Below are positions 25,758 to 36,234 of a stretch of DNA of 64,000 nucleotides, in pieces (positions within the stretch are counted from its first letter, which is position 1; each line of letters starts with the position of its first letter). The position numbers were made by a program, and so were the translations under genes. The notes beneath the pieces are model-generated. The model did not search any database and was not told the origin of the DNA. It saw nothing but the letters and a program-made list of their open reading frames with translations. This DNA is from an uncultured Clostridia bacterium (GTDB taxonomy: Bacteria; Bacillota; Clostridia; TANB77; CAG-508). The stretch is taken from assembly GCA_934180065.1 (NCBI GenBank), contig CAKPRA010000004.1, forward strand, positions 1 to 64,000. The letters run 5' to 3'.

Positions 25758-27401
25758 ATGGAATTTATAATATCAGCAGTGTTAGCATTGTTATTATGTA
25801 GTTTTGAATTATCAAAGTATATTATACTATTTATAATTTTCAGTATAACGTTTGCTATACTAAAAATGTTTTTTTCAAAAAGAATAAAAAAAATGAGGAA
25901 AAGCGTAATATTACAAATAGGTCCATCTCTTGAGGATAAAGGTGGAATGGTAACTGTAATGGAGCAAATTGTTTCATCAAGATTAAAAAAAGAATATAAC
26001 ATAATTCATATACCAACATATATAGTAGGAGATAAATATAAATTATTTATAAAAGCTATATTCAAATTTGTTTTATATAAAATACAATACAATGTAGAAT
26101 TAGTACATATTCATACTGCATCAAATGGAAGTTTTTTTAGAAAGTCAATATTTGTAAGACTATGTAATTTGACAAAAACAAAGGTTATATTGCATGCACA
26201 TGGGGCAGGCTTTAAAGAGTTTTATGAGAAAACAAATAAAAAAGAATATATAAAATCTACATTAAATAAAGTAGATAAACTAATAGTACTATCTGAAAGT
26301 TGGAAAGAATTTTATTCAACGCTAATGAACTCAGAAAAAATAGAGGTAATATATAATAGTATGGATATTCCAGAAAACATACAAAAAAGTAAAAATGAAG
26401 TAACACATGGGTTGTTTTTAGGAAGGCTAGGAAAAAGAAAAGGAACATATGATTTAATTGATGCTGTAGAAAAATTATCAAAAGAAAATGTAAAGTTAAA
26501 AATAACTCTAGCTGGTGATGGAGAAATAGAAAAAGTAAAAAATGTGATAAAAGAAAAAAAATTAGAGCAATATTTTGAAGTTGTTGGTTGGATTGGAAAA
26601 GAAAGAAAACAGGAATTATTAAAAAGTTCAGATTTTTTAGTACTACCATCATATAATGAAGGTTTGCCAATGGCAGTACTTGAAGCAATGAGCAGAAAAC
26701 TATTAGTAATTTCTACATATGTTGGAGGGATTCCAGAAGTAATAAGAGACAAAGAAAATGGTTTGTTGATAGAACCTGGAAATATAGAACAATTAACTAG
26801 TTCACTAAAAATAGCTATAAATGATAAATTGAAATGTGATGAGATGGCTGAAAAAGCATATCAGACAGTAAATTCTAAATTTAATGAGAAAGATATGATA
26901 AATAACATAGAAATGATATATAAAGCATTAATATATAAAAATATTAAATTATGCTTAACTTCATCAGCAGGTGGACATTTTATGCAATTAAAACAGCTAT
27001 TTAAAATGGCAAATAAATATGATTGGTTTATTGTAACAGAGAAAAACACAATATCAATGCAATTAAAAAATAAATATAAAATGAAATTTCTAATACAACA
27101 GGAAAGAAAAAGTGTGGACTTCATATTTAAATTTGGATTAAATATTTTAAAATCAATATGGATAATATACTCACAAAATCCAGATGTAATAATAAGTACA
27201 GGTGCAGGAGCAACATATGTTTTATGTAAGCTAGTGAAATTAACAGGTGGAAAAGTTATATTTTCAGAGAGTTTTGCAAAAATAAAATCTCCTACAGTAA
27301 CAGGGCAGAAAGTATATAAATTTGCTGATGACTTTTATGTGCAGTGGCCGGAAATGTTAAAATTCTATCCAAATGCAAAATATAAAGGAGGCATATACTA
27401 A
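25758..27401 (+). CDS. GT4 glycosyltransferase fused to an Alg14/PssD-like subunit
   Basis: A 547-residue fusion. Residues 5-40 are hydrophobic and may anchor it. Residues about 45-395 form a GT-B family 4 glycosyltransferase: GPSLEDKGGM, HIHTASNGSF, LFLGRLGKRKGTYDLIDA and the nucleotide-binding LPSYNEGLPMAVLEAM. Residues about 396-547 match the Alg14/PssD/CpsF membrane subunit: CLTSSAGGHFMQL at its start and ISTGAGATYVL later. Alg14-type proteins recruit a soluble catalytic Alg13-type partner, which is the next gene. So one polypeptide carries a full transferase plus half of a second one. Confidence 0.85.
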   Translation: MEFIISAVLALLLCSFELSKYIILFIIFSITFAILKMFFSKRIKKMRKSVILQIGPSLEDKGGMVTVMEQIVSSRLKKEYNIIHIPTYIVGDKYKLFIKAIFKFVLYKIQYNVELVHIHTASNGSFFRKSIFVRLCNLTKTKVILHAHGAGFKEFYEKTNKKEYIKSTLNKVDKLIVLSESWKEFYSTLMNSEKIEVIYNSMDIPENIQKSKNEVTHGLFLGRLGKRKGTYDLIDAVEKLSKENVKLKITLAGDGEIEKVKNVIKEKKLEQYFEVVGWIGKERKQELLKSSDFLVLPSYNEGLPMAVLEAMSRKLLVISTYVGGIPEVIRDKENGLLIEPGNIEQLTSSLKIAINDKLKCDEMAEKAYQTVNSKFNEKDMINNIEMIYKALIYKNIKLCLTSSAGGHFMQLKQLFKMANKYDWFIVTEKNTISMQLKNKYKMKFLIQQERKSVDFIFKFGLNILKSIWIIYSQNPDVIISTGAGATYVLCKLVKLTGGKVIFSESFAKIKSPTVTGQKVYKFADDFYVQWPEMLKFYPNAKYKGGIY

Positions 27402-27402
27402 A

Positions 27403-27897
27403 ATGAGAATATTTGTAACATTAGGAACACAGAAATTCCAATTTGATAGACTATTAAAAAAATTAGATGAACTTGTAGATCAGAATAAAATAAAATCTGA
27501 AGATTTAACTGTTCAATGCGTATATGCAGAGTATCAACCTAAAAATTTTACTATGTTTGCAATGAAACCGCAAAACGAAATAGAAGAAATAATGAAAAAT
27601 GTAGACTTAGTTATAACACATTCTGGAACAGGAAGTATCATTACTTCATTAAAGTTAGAGAAAAAAATAATAATTGTTCCAAGATTAAAAAAATATGGGG
27701 AACATGTTGATAATCATCAAGTTGAATTAGCAGAAGTATTTAAAGAGAAAGTAAATGTGATTGTAGTAGATGATATGAATGATTTAGAAAAAGCAATACA
27801 AGAAAGTATGACACATAAGTATGGAAAATGGAAATCCAATAATAAAGAGATGATTGAGAGCATTGATAGCGATGTTAAAGCTACTATAAAATTTTAA
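27403..27897 (+). CDS. Alg13/PssE-like glycosyltransferase subunit
   Basis: A 164-residue protein with the C-terminal GT-B half typical of Alg13, PssE and CpsG: MRIFVTLGTQKFQFDRLL at the start, then HSGTGSIITSL for the donor nucleotide and GEHVDNHQVELAE. It would bind the Alg14-like domain fused to the upstream protein to form a working transferase at the membrane. ATG 27403, with AAAGGAGG at 27385-27392, is used instead of the ORF-extending ATG 27373. It begins one base after the upstream stop codon. Confidence 0.85.
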   Translation: MRIFVTLGTQKFQFDRLLKKLDELVDQNKIKSEDLTVQCVYAEYQPKNFTMFAMKPQNEIEEIMKNVDLVITHSGTGSIITSLKLEKKIIIVPRLKKYGEHVDNHQVELAEVFKEKVNVIVVDDMNDLEKAIQESMTHKYGKWKSNNKEMIESIDSDVKATIKF

Positions 27898-27920
27898 TTA
27901 GATAAAAGGAGTATAAAACA

Positions 27921-28793
27921 ATGTTAAGAGAAGTATACAGATGGATAATTGCCTTGGTATCTGGGATATCACCAAAATTAGCTAGTAAAATTTATTATAG
28001 AACAAAATTACATAAGAAATTAGATATTGTTCAGCCAAAGTTATTTAATGAGAAATTAATGTGGTTAAAACTAAATGAATATGAAAATAATAAGCTCATC
28101 ACAAAATGTGTTGACAAATACAAAGTTAGAGAGTATGTAAAGCAATGCGGATGCAGTGAAATTCTAAATGAATTGATAGATGTTTATGATAATGCAGATG
28201 AGATTAATTTTGAAAAATTACCTGACAAGTTTGTTCTTAAATGTAACCATGCGGCAGGATATAATATAATATGTAATGATAAAAGCAAATTAGACAAAGA
28301 AGAAACAAGAAAAAAATTGAAAAAATGGATGAAGATAGATTATTGGAAATTTGTTGCTGAGGTTCAATATAAAAATGTTGATAAGAAAATTGTATGTGAA
28401 AAATTTCTTGAATCAAAAGATGGTAATGCAATAGAAGACTATAAAATATATTGCTTTAATGGAGTACCTGAATTTTGTATGGTTTGTATTGGTAGAAATT
28501 TAGGAAAACCAACATACTACTTGTTTGATAAAAATTGGAAATTGATGAGAATAAATCCAGCAGGAATAAATGCACCAGAAGGTTTCACAATAGAAAAGCC
28601 AAAATGTATAGATCAAATGTATGAATATGCCAAAATTTTATCGAAACCATTTAAATTTGTAAGAGCTGATTTTTATGATTATAATGGCAAACCAATATTT
28701 GGAGAATTAACTTTTACACCAGCTGGATGCATTGACAAAAATTATACAGATGAAGCGCAACTTAAGTTAGGAGAACTAATTAATCTAAAATAA
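27921..28793 (+). CDS. TupA-like ATP-grasp ligase (first copy)
   Basis: A 290-residue member of the TupA-like ATP-grasp family, named after a teichuronopeptide synthesis protein that links amino acids to a glucuronate polymer in alkaliphilic Bacillus. Visible: FNEKLMWLKLNEYE, the DKYKVREYV segment, KFVLKCNHAAGYNI (ATP-grasp Lys and Gly-rich region), a CEKFLES motif, EDYKIYCFNGVPEF, and FVRADFYDYNGKPIFGELTFTPAGC for metal binding. It probably ligates a carboxylate to an amine during polysaccharide decoration. A second copy lies two genes downstream with the same motifs. Confidence 0.85.
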   Translation: MLREVYRWIIALVSGISPKLASKIYYRTKLHKKLDIVQPKLFNEKLMWLKLNEYENNKLITKCVDKYKVREYVKQCGCSEILNELIDVYDNADEINFEKLPDKFVLKCNHAAGYNIICNDKSKLDKEETRKKLKKWMKIDYWKFVAEVQYKNVDKKIVCEKFLESKDGNAIEDYKIYCFNGVPEFCMVCIGRNLGKPTYYLFDKNWKLMRINPAGINAPEGFTIEKPKCIDQMYEYAKILSKPFKFVRADFYDYNGKPIFGELTFTPAGCIDKNYTDEAQLKLGELINLK

Positions 28794-28808
28794 TAAGGAT
28801 GGGAAAAT

Positions 28809-29798
28809 ATGAAGACAATAGGTTTCTTAAAAAGTGACAAAGAAAATGAAAAAAGAATATCATTATATCCGCGAGATATAAAAAATATAAAAAATAAAGA
28901 ATATATATATATAGAAGAAAATTATGGAGCAGATTGTAATATATTAGATGAGGAATATATGTTAGCAGGATGTAAAGTAGTACCAAGAAATGAAATATTA
29001 AAAAAAGATATAATCTGTGATGCCAAAATAGGTGATGCTGGCTATTTAAAAGATATAAAGAAAAAAACAATATTTGGTTGGATACATGCGGTACAAAACA
29101 AAGAAATTACAGATATTTTAATAAATAATAAATTAACTGCTTTTGCTTGGGAAGATATGTATGAGAAAAATAGACATGTGTTTTGGAGAAACAATGAAAT
29201 AGCAGGAGAAACAGCAGTAATGCATGCGTTATTGTTACATGGAATTATGCCATATGATGCAAAAGTTGGAATATTGGGAAATGGAAATACAGCTAGAGGA
29301 GCATATAGAGTACTTACTCAATTAGGAGCAAGTGTAACAATGTATAATAGAAAAATGGAGGATTTATTCAAAGAGGAATTAAATCAATTTGATATAATTG
29401 TTAATGCAATTTTATGGAATGTAGATAGAAAAGACCACATAATAAATAAAGAAGATTTAAAAAAACTAAAAAGAGGTTCGTTAATAATAGATGTAAGTTG
29501 TGATAAAAACGGAGCAATTGAAACTAGTATACCAACAACTATAGAGAATCCTATATATAATGTGAATGGAATAACTCATTATGTAGTAGATCATACACCT
29601 GCTTTAGTATATAAAACTGTATCAAATGAAATATCTAAGAATGTATCGAGATTTATAGATCAACTTATAGAAGAAAATGTATCTCAATGTTTAAAAAAAG
29701 CACAAATTACAAAAGATGGTATTATTTTGGATGAGAAGATTTTGAAATATCAAGGACGTGTTAATATAAATGAAAAAAGTTATAAAAAAGATTTATAA
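28809..29798 (+). CDS. N5-(carboxyethyl)ornithine synthase-like dehydrogenase
   Basis: A 329-residue member of the alanine dehydrogenase/transhydrogenase superfamily, closest in layout to N5-(carboxyethyl)ornithine synthase, an NADPH enzyme that condenses pyruvate with the side-chain amine of ornithine or lysine. Visible: an N-terminal KRISLYPRD motif, FAWEDMYEKNRHVFWRNNEIAGETA, and the Rossmann loop GNGNTARGAYRVL (residues 157-169). Closeness is judged by eye. Its place between two ATP-grasp ligases in a polysaccharide operon suggests it makes an N-carboxyethyl amino acid for attachment to the polymer. The 3' end overlaps the next gene by 29 bases. Confidence 0.8.
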   Translation: MKTIGFLKSDKENEKRISLYPRDIKNIKNKEYIYIEENYGADCNILDEEYMLAGCKVVPRNEILKKDIICDAKIGDAGYLKDIKKKTIFGWIHAVQNKEITDILINNKLTAFAWEDMYEKNRHVFWRNNEIAGETAVMHALLLHGIMPYDAKVGILGNGNTARGAYRVLTQLGASVTMYNRKMEDLFKEELNQFDIIVNAILWNVDRKDHIINKEDLKKLKRGSLIIDVSCDKNGAIETSIPTTIENPIYNVNGITHYVVDHTPALVYKTVSNEISKNVSRFIDQLIEENVSQCLKKAQITKDGIILDEKILKYQGRVNINEKSYKKDL

Positions 29799-30636
29799 AA
29801 AGATGACTGGTGGATTATATAAAGTTTCGGCTGTAAAAAAAGCAAAAATAGATTATAGATTGGCTACTGGCAAGAAACTAAATTTGAAGAATCCGCAGAA
29901 TCTAAATGAAAAATTACAATGGCTTAATTTATATACATATGATGAGAGAAAAGTGAAGTGTGCAGATAAATATTTTGCAAGAGAATATATTATTAAACAT
30001 GGATTAGAGGAATATTTGCCAAAATTAATAGGGGTATATGAAAATGTAGATGATATTGATTTTGAAAAATTACCTGAAAAGTTTGCACTAAAATGCACAC
30101 ATGGTGCAGGATTCAATATTATTTGTAAAAATAAATCCATTTTAGACATAGAAAAATCTAAAAAAGATTTAAATAAGTGGCTACATACGGATTTTGGAAT
30201 AAGTGCAGGAGAAATGCATTATTCTAAAATGAAACCAAGAATAATATGTGAGGAATTTTTAGATGGTCTTGACAATGATGTTCCTATTGATTATAAATTT
30301 TTCTGTTTTAACGGCGTACCAAGATTTTTGGAAGTATGTACAGGAAGATTCAAAGCTTTGAAATTTTCATTCTATGACATGGATTGGAATTTTTTAGATT
30401 ACCAGTCTAAAAAGTACAAGGGAAAATCAGAATTTATTGGTAAGCCAAAATCTTTTGACAAGATGAAAGAAATTGCGAAATCACTTTCAAACGGTTTCAA
30501 TTTTGTGAGAGTTGATTTATTTGATATTAAAGGTAAACCTTATATTGGAGAAATGACATTTACACCTCATGCAGGTAGAATTACTTCAATGAGCGATGAG
30601 GCTTTAAAAAAGACAGGAGATATGTTAATGATATAA
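29770..30636 (+). CDS. TupA-like ATP-grasp ligase (second copy)
   Basis: A 288-residue paralogue of the gene at 27921, with the same order of motifs: NLNEKLQWLNLYTYDE, CADKYFAREYI, KFALKCTHGAGFNIICKNKS, CEEFLDG, DYKFFCFNGVPRF and FVRVDLFDIKGKPYIGEMTFTPHAG. It starts inside the dehydrogenase gene, so its translation is coupled. Two ligases with different substrates, or two rounds of addition, are plausible. A 144-base gap with AAAGGAGG then leads to the polymerase gene. Confidence 0.85.
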   Translation: MKKVIKKIYKKMTGGLYKVSAVKKAKIDYRLATGKKLNLKNPQNLNEKLQWLNLYTYDERKVKCADKYFAREYIIKHGLEEYLPKLIGVYENVDDIDFEKLPEKFALKCTHGAGFNIICKNKSILDIEKSKKDLNKWLHTDFGISAGEMHYSKMKPRIICEEFLDGLDNDVPIDYKFFCFNGVPRFLEVCTGRFKALKFSFYDMDWNFLDYQSKKYKGKSEFIGKPKSFDKMKEIAKSLSNGFNFVRVDLFDIKGKPYIGEMTFTPHAGRITSMSDEALKKTGDMLMI

Positions 30637-30780
30637 TAAAAACTGAAATATATAACTAAAAATAATGTTAAAGTAAAAAAGTGTATGTATATACAAAGTA
30701 TTATAAAATGTTTATATTATGTGTGTTAAAATTAACATAAATAAGGAAGTGAATAGTATAGTAGAAAGGAGGATATTATA

Positions 30781-31971
30781 ATGCTTAAATTAAAAAAAAT
30801 TAATTTATATGATGTTCTTATAAAGATTATATTAATATATACTATGTCTACATTAGTATATAAGTTTTCAAATAAAATTCAATTAAATAATATATTAGGA
30901 ATATTGTGTATTATTGATATTAGTGCAATTGCAATAAAAAAGTGTAAAATAAAAGATTTTTGTGTATTAGTATTTATAATATGTACAAATCTTAGTGCTA
31001 TTATTATGACACATGATTTTACAATAACATTAGATCATATATTACATTTTGATTCAACAATATTAACATTATATATAATATTAAATAGAAGTTTTAGAGA
31101 AAATATACCTATTTTTTTAGAAAAAAATAATAGATTAATGAAATTTGTCATATATTTTTCAATGATAATTACAGCAGTTACTCTATTTATACCACAATGT
31201 TATGCTAATAATACAGGTGAAATTGTATATGCTGGATTAAGTAATGGAAGTCATACTTTAGCAAGTTGCCTATGTTTAATAAACGTTGTTATTATGTGTT
31301 ATTTAAAAAAACAAAAGTTTAAACCAAGTCAACTAATATTATTAGGAATATCAGTATTTGCGATATTTAAAAGTGGATCTAGAGTATACTTATTAGCATT
31401 GTTGATATTGTTAATCTTATTTTACAAGGATAAAATTAAAAAGTGCTCTTTAAAGCCAATAATTCTTTTAGCGATGAGCTTTGTAATTGTCAATCTATTC
31501 TTATCATCATCAATGTTTACAAGATTTGTATCAACTACAAATAATCAATACATATCTGAAAATCCAATAGAGGCAATGACAAGTGGACGAGTTATCTGGT
31601 GGAAATATGATATAGAGGCATTTAATGAGTTTAATGTAATTAACAAGCTTTTAGGAAATGGTTTTGATTGTGTATACAATATAAATGAAAGCAGATATGG
31701 TATGAAAATCTGGGCTCATAACGATTTCATTCAATTACTATTAAGTATAGGGATATTTGGATTGTTAATATATATTTATATAATAATAAAATGTACTATA
31801 ACGATAAAAAAAGAAAGTAATGTAAAATATAATTCGATTTTATGGTTTATATATGTTATTGGTTCAGCATCATTTAATGGATTCTATACTCAACAACATT
31901 ATGTATTTAGTGCAATTTTATTAGCATATTTAATGATTAACAATAGAAAGGAAAATAGTGATGAAATGTGA
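30781..31971 (+). CDS. O-antigen polymerase/ligase-like membrane protein (Wzy)
   Basis: A 396-residue polytopic protein with about ten transmembrane helices. The long loop and motif GNGFDCVYN ... WAHNDFIQLLLSIGIFGLL are typical of the O-antigen ligase/polymerase (Wzy_C) family, with the His and Asp of HND conserved. In this operon, with a flippase present, the likely job is polymerisation of repeat units on the outer face of the membrane. AGAAAGGAGG precedes the ATG. It overlaps the GT2 gene by 11 bases. Confidence 0.8.
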   Translation: MLKLKKINLYDVLIKIILIYTMSTLVYKFSNKIQLNNILGILCIIDISAIAIKKCKIKDFCVLVFIICTNLSAIIMTHDFTITLDHILHFDSTILTLYIILNRSFRENIPIFLEKNNRLMKFVIYFSMIITAVTLFIPQCYANNTGEIVYAGLSNGSHTLASCLCLINVVIMCYLKKQKFKPSQLILLGISVFAIFKSGSRVYLLALLILLILFYKDKIKKCSLKPIILLAMSFVIVNLFLSSSMFTRFVSTTNNQYISENPIEAMTSGRVIWWKYDIEAFNEFNVINKLLGNGFDCVYNINESRYGMKIWAHNDFIQLLLSIGIFGLLIYIYIIIKCTITIKKESNVKYNSILWFIYVIGSASFNGFYTQQHYVFSAILLAYLMINNRKENSDEM

Positions 31972-33049
31972 GGCAAAGGTTACAGTTATAATACCACTGT
32001 ATAATAGTGAAAAGTATATAAAAAAATGTGTAGAATCTATAATTGAGCAAACATATAAAAATATTGAGATACTAGTAATAAATGATGGTTCAACTGATAA
32101 TTCTTTAGGCGTTTTAAATGAAATAAATGACTCTAGAATAAGGATTATAAATCAAAATAATCATGGGGTAAGTTATTCAAGGAACATGGGGATAAAGAGT
32201 AGTTTGGGAAAGTATATCTTTTTTATTGATGCAGATGATTGGATTCATTCTAAAACAATAGAAGATTTAGTAAACATTGCTGTATGCAATAATGTAGATA
32301 TTGTAAAATGCAATTTTTGTCGAGAGAATGAAAACAAAATGGTAAAAAATGATATTTCAAATTTAAATAATATATGTAAAAAAAATATATTGAAATGTGA
32401 TTATGAAAATCTAATATACGCAAAAATACCAATTACCAATTTTTTTAATGTTGTGTGGGGGCAATTAATTAAAAAAGATATAATATCAGAACTATTTGAT
32501 GAAAGGATTTGTTTTGGAGAAGATTTTTTATTTAATGTTAAATTATTAAAAAATAGCAAATCAATTTACATATATAATGAGGTATTATACCATTATACAA
32601 CAAGTAATAATGGAATAAATAGAAATAAAAGTATTGAAAAGACAAAAATAAAATGTGAAGACTTGATGAATGTATATGCTGAAATTTTATCAATATTAAA
32701 AGATAATATAGATAAGGAAATTTTCAAAAAATTTCAGATAAAATTTTTAGAAGATATATTAAATAAAATTTTTGATGTGTTATCTATTAATTTGAAAATT
32801 AAAGAAAAAGTGAAATTTATTGAAACGATATTTGAGGATAAAAAATATAATAATTGTATTGATGAACTAAAGCCAAATGAGTTAAAAATAAAAAAATCGA
32901 AAAATTCGTTATTATTAAGACAAATGGTTAAGAAAAGAAAATATACAATTTTTATTATATCATGTTTTGTGTATATTCCTATCAAGAGAATATTAAAATT
33001 CTTTTCTGAAAGGAGTAAATATTTTGAAAAAAGAAGATCTAATAGCTAG
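31961..33049 (+). CDS. Family 2 glycosyltransferase
   Basis: A 363-residue GT-A fold enzyme: VTVIIPLYNSEKYIKKCVESI, VINDGSTDNS with the nucleotide-binding Asp, NHGVSYSRNMGI, and IDADDWI (DxD metal site) near residue 85-91. The C-terminal third is basic and hydrophobic, suggesting membrane association. ATG 31961 is preferred to GTG 31958 because AAAGGA at 31948-31953 fits it. Donor and acceptor are unknown. It overlaps both neighbours and is translationally coupled in the operon. Confidence 0.9.
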   Translation: MKCEAKVTVIIPLYNSEKYIKKCVESIIEQTYKNIEILVINDGSTDNSLGVLNEINDSRIRIINQNNHGVSYSRNMGIKSSLGKYIFFIDADDWIHSKTIEDLVNIAVCNNVDIVKCNFCRENENKMVKNDISNLNNICKKNILKCDYENLIYAKIPITNFFNVVWGQLIKKDIISELFDERICFGEDFLFNVKLLKNSKSIYIYNEVLYHYTTSNNGINRNKSIEKTKIKCEDLMNVYAEILSILKDNIDKEIFKKFQIKFLEDILNKIFDVLSINLKIKEKVKFIETIFEDKKYNNCIDELKPNELKIKKSKNSLLLRQMVKKRKYTIFIISCFVYIPIKRILKFFSERSKYFEKRRSNS

Positions 33050-33563
33050 AATTAAAGAAGATAAAAAAAATTATAGAGATAATGAGCCCATTAGAGAAAT
33101 TTATAAAAAAATAACAAATAATAAAGAAAAACAAATAGAAAAAAGTATAATTTGTGCGAGAAAATATAGATATTATAATGAGAATAGAAGTAGTATGATT
33201 AATAAAATTAAATTTATATATTATGCAAAAAAAAATAATATATTATCAAATAGAAACCAAATAGAACTTTATGGTCGATTTGGAAAAAATCTAAAAATTT
33301 ATCATTCAGGAATAATAGTTAATAAATCAGCTATTATTGGAGATAATGTTAAGATGCATGGATTAAACTGCATAGGTAATAATGGAGATAGCGGCTCACC
33401 AATAATTGGAAATAATGTAGATATAGGAGTTGGAGCAGTTATTATTGGAAACATTGAAATTGCTGATAATATAATAATTGGAGCTAATGCTGTTGTTAAT
33501 AAATCCTTTAAGGAAGAAGGAATAACAATAGCAGGAGTACCAGCAAGAAAAATAAAAGGATAG
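33024..33563 (+). CDS. Hexapeptide-repeat acetyltransferase
   Basis: A 179-residue protein. The first 85 residues are basic and helical; the rest is a left-handed beta helix with hexapeptide repeats (SAIIGDNVKMHG, NVDIGVGAVIIGNIEIADNIIIGANAVVNKS) ending in IAGVPARKIKG, as in serine O-acetyltransferase-like and sugar O-acetyltransferases. In this operon it probably acetylates a sugar. The start is TTG 33024, nine bases after AGGAG (33010-33014); the gene overlaps the GT2 gene by 26 bases. Confidence 0.8.
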   Translation: MKKEDLIARIKEDKKNYRDNEPIREIYKKITNNKEKQIEKSIICARKYRYYNENRSSMINKIKFIYYAKKNNILSNRNQIELYGRFGKNLKIYHSGIIVNKSAIIGDNVKMHGLNCIGNNGDSGSPIIGNNVDIGVGAVIIGNIEIADNIIIGANAVVNKSFKEEGITIAGVPARKIKG

Positions 33564-33568
33564 GTGCA

Positions 33569-34672
33569 ATGGAGAAAATGAAGGTATATGTAAATGCATA
33601 TTTAAAATATAATTTGGGAGATGATTTATTTGTAAAAATATTGTCAGATAGGTATAAGAATATTACTTTTTATTCTTATTCAGATTATAATTATAAAAAT
33701 GTGTTTAAATCTAGTAATTTAAAAATATATGGTGGAAATTTCTATAAAATGATAAATAGGATTATTAAGGGTGTAACATTAAAAAAATACAGATTAGCAG
33801 ACTCTCTTGTAAAAAGGTATAAGTTTACAATTTTTATAGGTGGCAGTATGTTTATTCAAAATTCTAATAAAGTAGAAAAATCAATATTGGAAAAAGCAAA
33901 AGAGTATTATGTATTAGGAAGTAATTTTGGACCATATAATAATAAAGAATATTACAATTACTATAAAAATGTATTTGAAAAAGCAAATGATGTATGTTTT
34001 AGAGACAAAAATTCATATGAGAAATTTAAAGATTTAAAAAATGTTAGATGGGCACCAGATATTGTATTTACACTTGACACATCAAACATTAGTATAAAAA
34101 ACAATAAGAAAGTTGTTATATCTATTATTGATTGTTCAAGAAAGAATAATTGCGAATATAAAGACCGTTATGAGAAAAAAATTATTGAAATTTCAGAATA
34201 TTTTATTAGAAAAGGATATGAAGTTATAATGATGTCTTTTTGCAAATTTGAGGGAGATGAATTAGCAATTGAATCAATCTATAGTAAGTGCAATGATGAT
34301 TTAAAACAAAAATTAAAGAAGTATTATTATAGAGGTAATATTGAAGAAGCATTGAATGTAATGGCTGATTGTCAGATTATTGTTGGCACTAGATTTCACG
34401 CTAACATTTTGGGGTTGTTATTAGGAAAAAAAATAATTCCAATTGCATATAGTGAAAAAACTATAAATGTACTAAAGGATATGAATTTTGAGGGTAAAAT
34501 AATCAAATTAAGAGAAATAGATAAGCTTAATGTTGATAATATACTCGATAATCAAGAATTTAAATATAAAAATAATGACATTTCATTTCAAATAGAAAAT
34601 GCAGAAAAACAATTTGTTATGGTGGATGAAATACTAAGGGAAGAGGTAAGAGATGGAAGAATCAAGAACTAA
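33569..34672 (+). CDS. Polysaccharide pyruvyltransferase family protein
   Basis: A 367-residue protein of the WcaK/CsaB-type polysaccharide pyruvyltransferase family, which adds ketal-linked pyruvate from phosphoenolpyruvate to sugars. Visible: YNLGDDLFVKIL near the start, FIGGSMFIQ, GSNFGPYNNKEYY, CFRDKNSYEKF, and the C-terminal GTRFHANILGLLLGKKIIPIAYSEK. The His in RFHA is conserved in the family. Pyruvate would add a negative charge to the polymer. It starts 5 bases after the acetyltransferase and overlaps the flippase gene by 20 bases. Confidence 0.85.
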   Translation: MEKMKVYVNAYLKYNLGDDLFVKILSDRYKNITFYSYSDYNYKNVFKSSNLKIYGGNFYKMINRIIKGVTLKKYRLADSLVKRYKFTIFIGGSMFIQNSNKVEKSILEKAKEYYVLGSNFGPYNNKEYYNYYKNVFEKANDVCFRDKNSYEKFKDLKNVRWAPDIVFTLDTSNISIKNNKKVVISIIDCSRKNNCEYKDRYEKKIIEISEYFIRKGYEVIMMSFCKFEGDELAIESIYSKCNDDLKQKLKKYYYRGNIEEALNVMADCQIIVGTRFHANILGLLLGKKIIPIAYSEKTINVLKDMNFEGKIIKLREIDKLNVDNILDNQEFKYKNNDISFQIENAEKQFVMVDEILREEVRDGRIKN

Positions 34673-36233
34673 AAATGCAATTAGAAATATTCAAACTGGT
34701 GCAGTAGTTCAAATGGTAAATAAAATAATGGCATTTGTTGTAAGAACTGTATTTATAAGAGTTCTTAATTCTGAATATTTAGGTGTAAATGGTTTATTTA
34801 CAAACGTATTAACAATATTATCATTTGCAGAGCTAGGAATTGGAACAGCAATTATCTTTAATATGTACAAACCTGTTGCTGAGAACAATATTGAAAAAAT
34901 TAAAAGTTTAATGCAATTATATAAAAAAGCTTATAATGCAATAGGAATTATAGTTTTTTTACTAGGTTTATGTATAATTCCATTCATGAATTTTATAGTG
35001 AAGGATGCTCCTAATATAAAAGAAAATCTTATATTAATATATATATTATTTTTATTTAACACAGCATCGTCATACTTTTTTACATATAAAAAATCCATAA
35101 TATCAGCGCATCAAAAACAAAGTGTAATAAACAATCTTGACAGTATTTTTTATTTATTAAAAAGTATAATAGAAATCATATTCTTATTTTTGACAAAAAA
35201 TTTTATAATTTATTTATTTATTGAAATACTAGCAACATTTTTTGAAAATATTATTTTATCAATAAAAGCTGACAGAATGTATCCATATTTAAAGGAGAGA
35301 AAAATAAAAAAATTAAGTAATGATGAAAGCAAAGTAATTTTTGGAAACGTCAAATCTTTAATTATTTATAAATTTGGTGGAGTTATAATGAATGGTACAG
35401 ATAATATTTTAATATCTGCACTTGTTAATGTGAGTACAGTGGGATATTGTTCTAATTATGTTTTGATAATCAATTCAATAAAATCTATAATAACTTCGGC
35501 TTTAAATGGTATTACAGGAAGTGTAGGAAACCTTAATGCAGTAGGAGAACCTAAACAAAAAGAAAAAGTTTTTTATCAAATAACTTTTGCAAATTATATA
35601 GTATATTCTTTTTGCTCAATTGCCTTTATAACTTTGCTAAATCCATTTATCAGCTTATGGTTAGGACAGAATTATGTTTTGGAAATTGCTGTTTCAATAT
35701 CGTTAGCAATAAGTTTTTTTATAGAAGGTTTAAGAAATCCAGGATATACATATAGAACTACATTAGGTTTATTTCAGAAAGGTAGAACTACTCCATATAT
35801 TGGAGCAATTACAAATATTATTTTGTCAATTTTATTATGTAAATTATTTGGAGTAGCTGGAATATTTATTGCAACAGGAATAGCTCAATTGGTATCATAT
35901 TCATGGATTGACCCATATTTAATTCATAAATATGAATTTAAAACTCCAGTAAGTAAATATTTTAAAAAATATCTTTATTATGTAGTTATATTTATTATAA
36001 ATTCTCTTATTACTTTTGAAATTTCAAATCTGATTTCTATTCCAGGAATTATAGGATTAGTATTTAAGGCAATAATTACTTGCGTTATATGCAACGCAAT
36101 TAATTTAATTGCATTTTGTAAAACAGATGAATTTAAAGAGTTAAAGTTAAAATTATTTGATCCATTATTAAAGAAAATAGGTAAGAAATTATGTTATAAA
36201 TCTAATAATGAAATTAAAAGGAAGTGTAAATAA
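34653..36233 (+). CDS. Polysaccharide flippase (Wzx-like)
   Basis: A 526-residue polytopic protein of the oligosaccharide flippase/MATE-like superfamily, with about 12-14 predicted helices. The N-terminal stretch [21 protein letters not shown] and [22 protein letters not shown] are typical of Gram-positive polysaccharide transporters. It would move undecaprenyl-linked repeat units across the membrane for the Wzy-like polymerase at 30781, giving a Wzx/Wzy-type pathway. It overlaps the pyruvyltransferase gene upstream. Confidence 0.85.
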   Translation: MEESRTKNAIRNIQTGAVVQMVNKIMAFVVRTVFIRVLNSEYLGVNGLFTNVLTILSFAELGIGTAIIFNMYKPVAENNIEKIKSLMQLYKKAYNAIGIIVFLLGLCIIPFMNFIVKDAPNIKENLILIYILFLFNTASSYFFTYKKSIISAHQKQSVINNLDSIFYLLKSIIEIIFLFLTKNFIIYLFIEILATFFENIILSIKADRMYPYLKERKIKKLSNDESKVIFGNVKSLIIYKFGGVIMNGTDNILISALVNVSTVGYCSNYVLIINSIKSIITSALNGITGSVGNLNAVGEPKQKEKVFYQITFANYIVYSFCSIAFITLLNPFISLWLGQNYVLEIAVSISLAISFFIEGLRNPGYTYRTTLGLFQKGRTTPYIGAITNIILSILLCKLFGVAGIFIATGIAQLVSYSWIDPYLIHKYEFKTPVSKYFKKYLYYVVIFIINSLITFEISNLISIPGIIGLVFKAIITCVICNAINLIAFCKTDEFKELKLKLFDPLLKKIGKKLCYKSNNEIKRKCK

Positions 36234-36234
36234 A

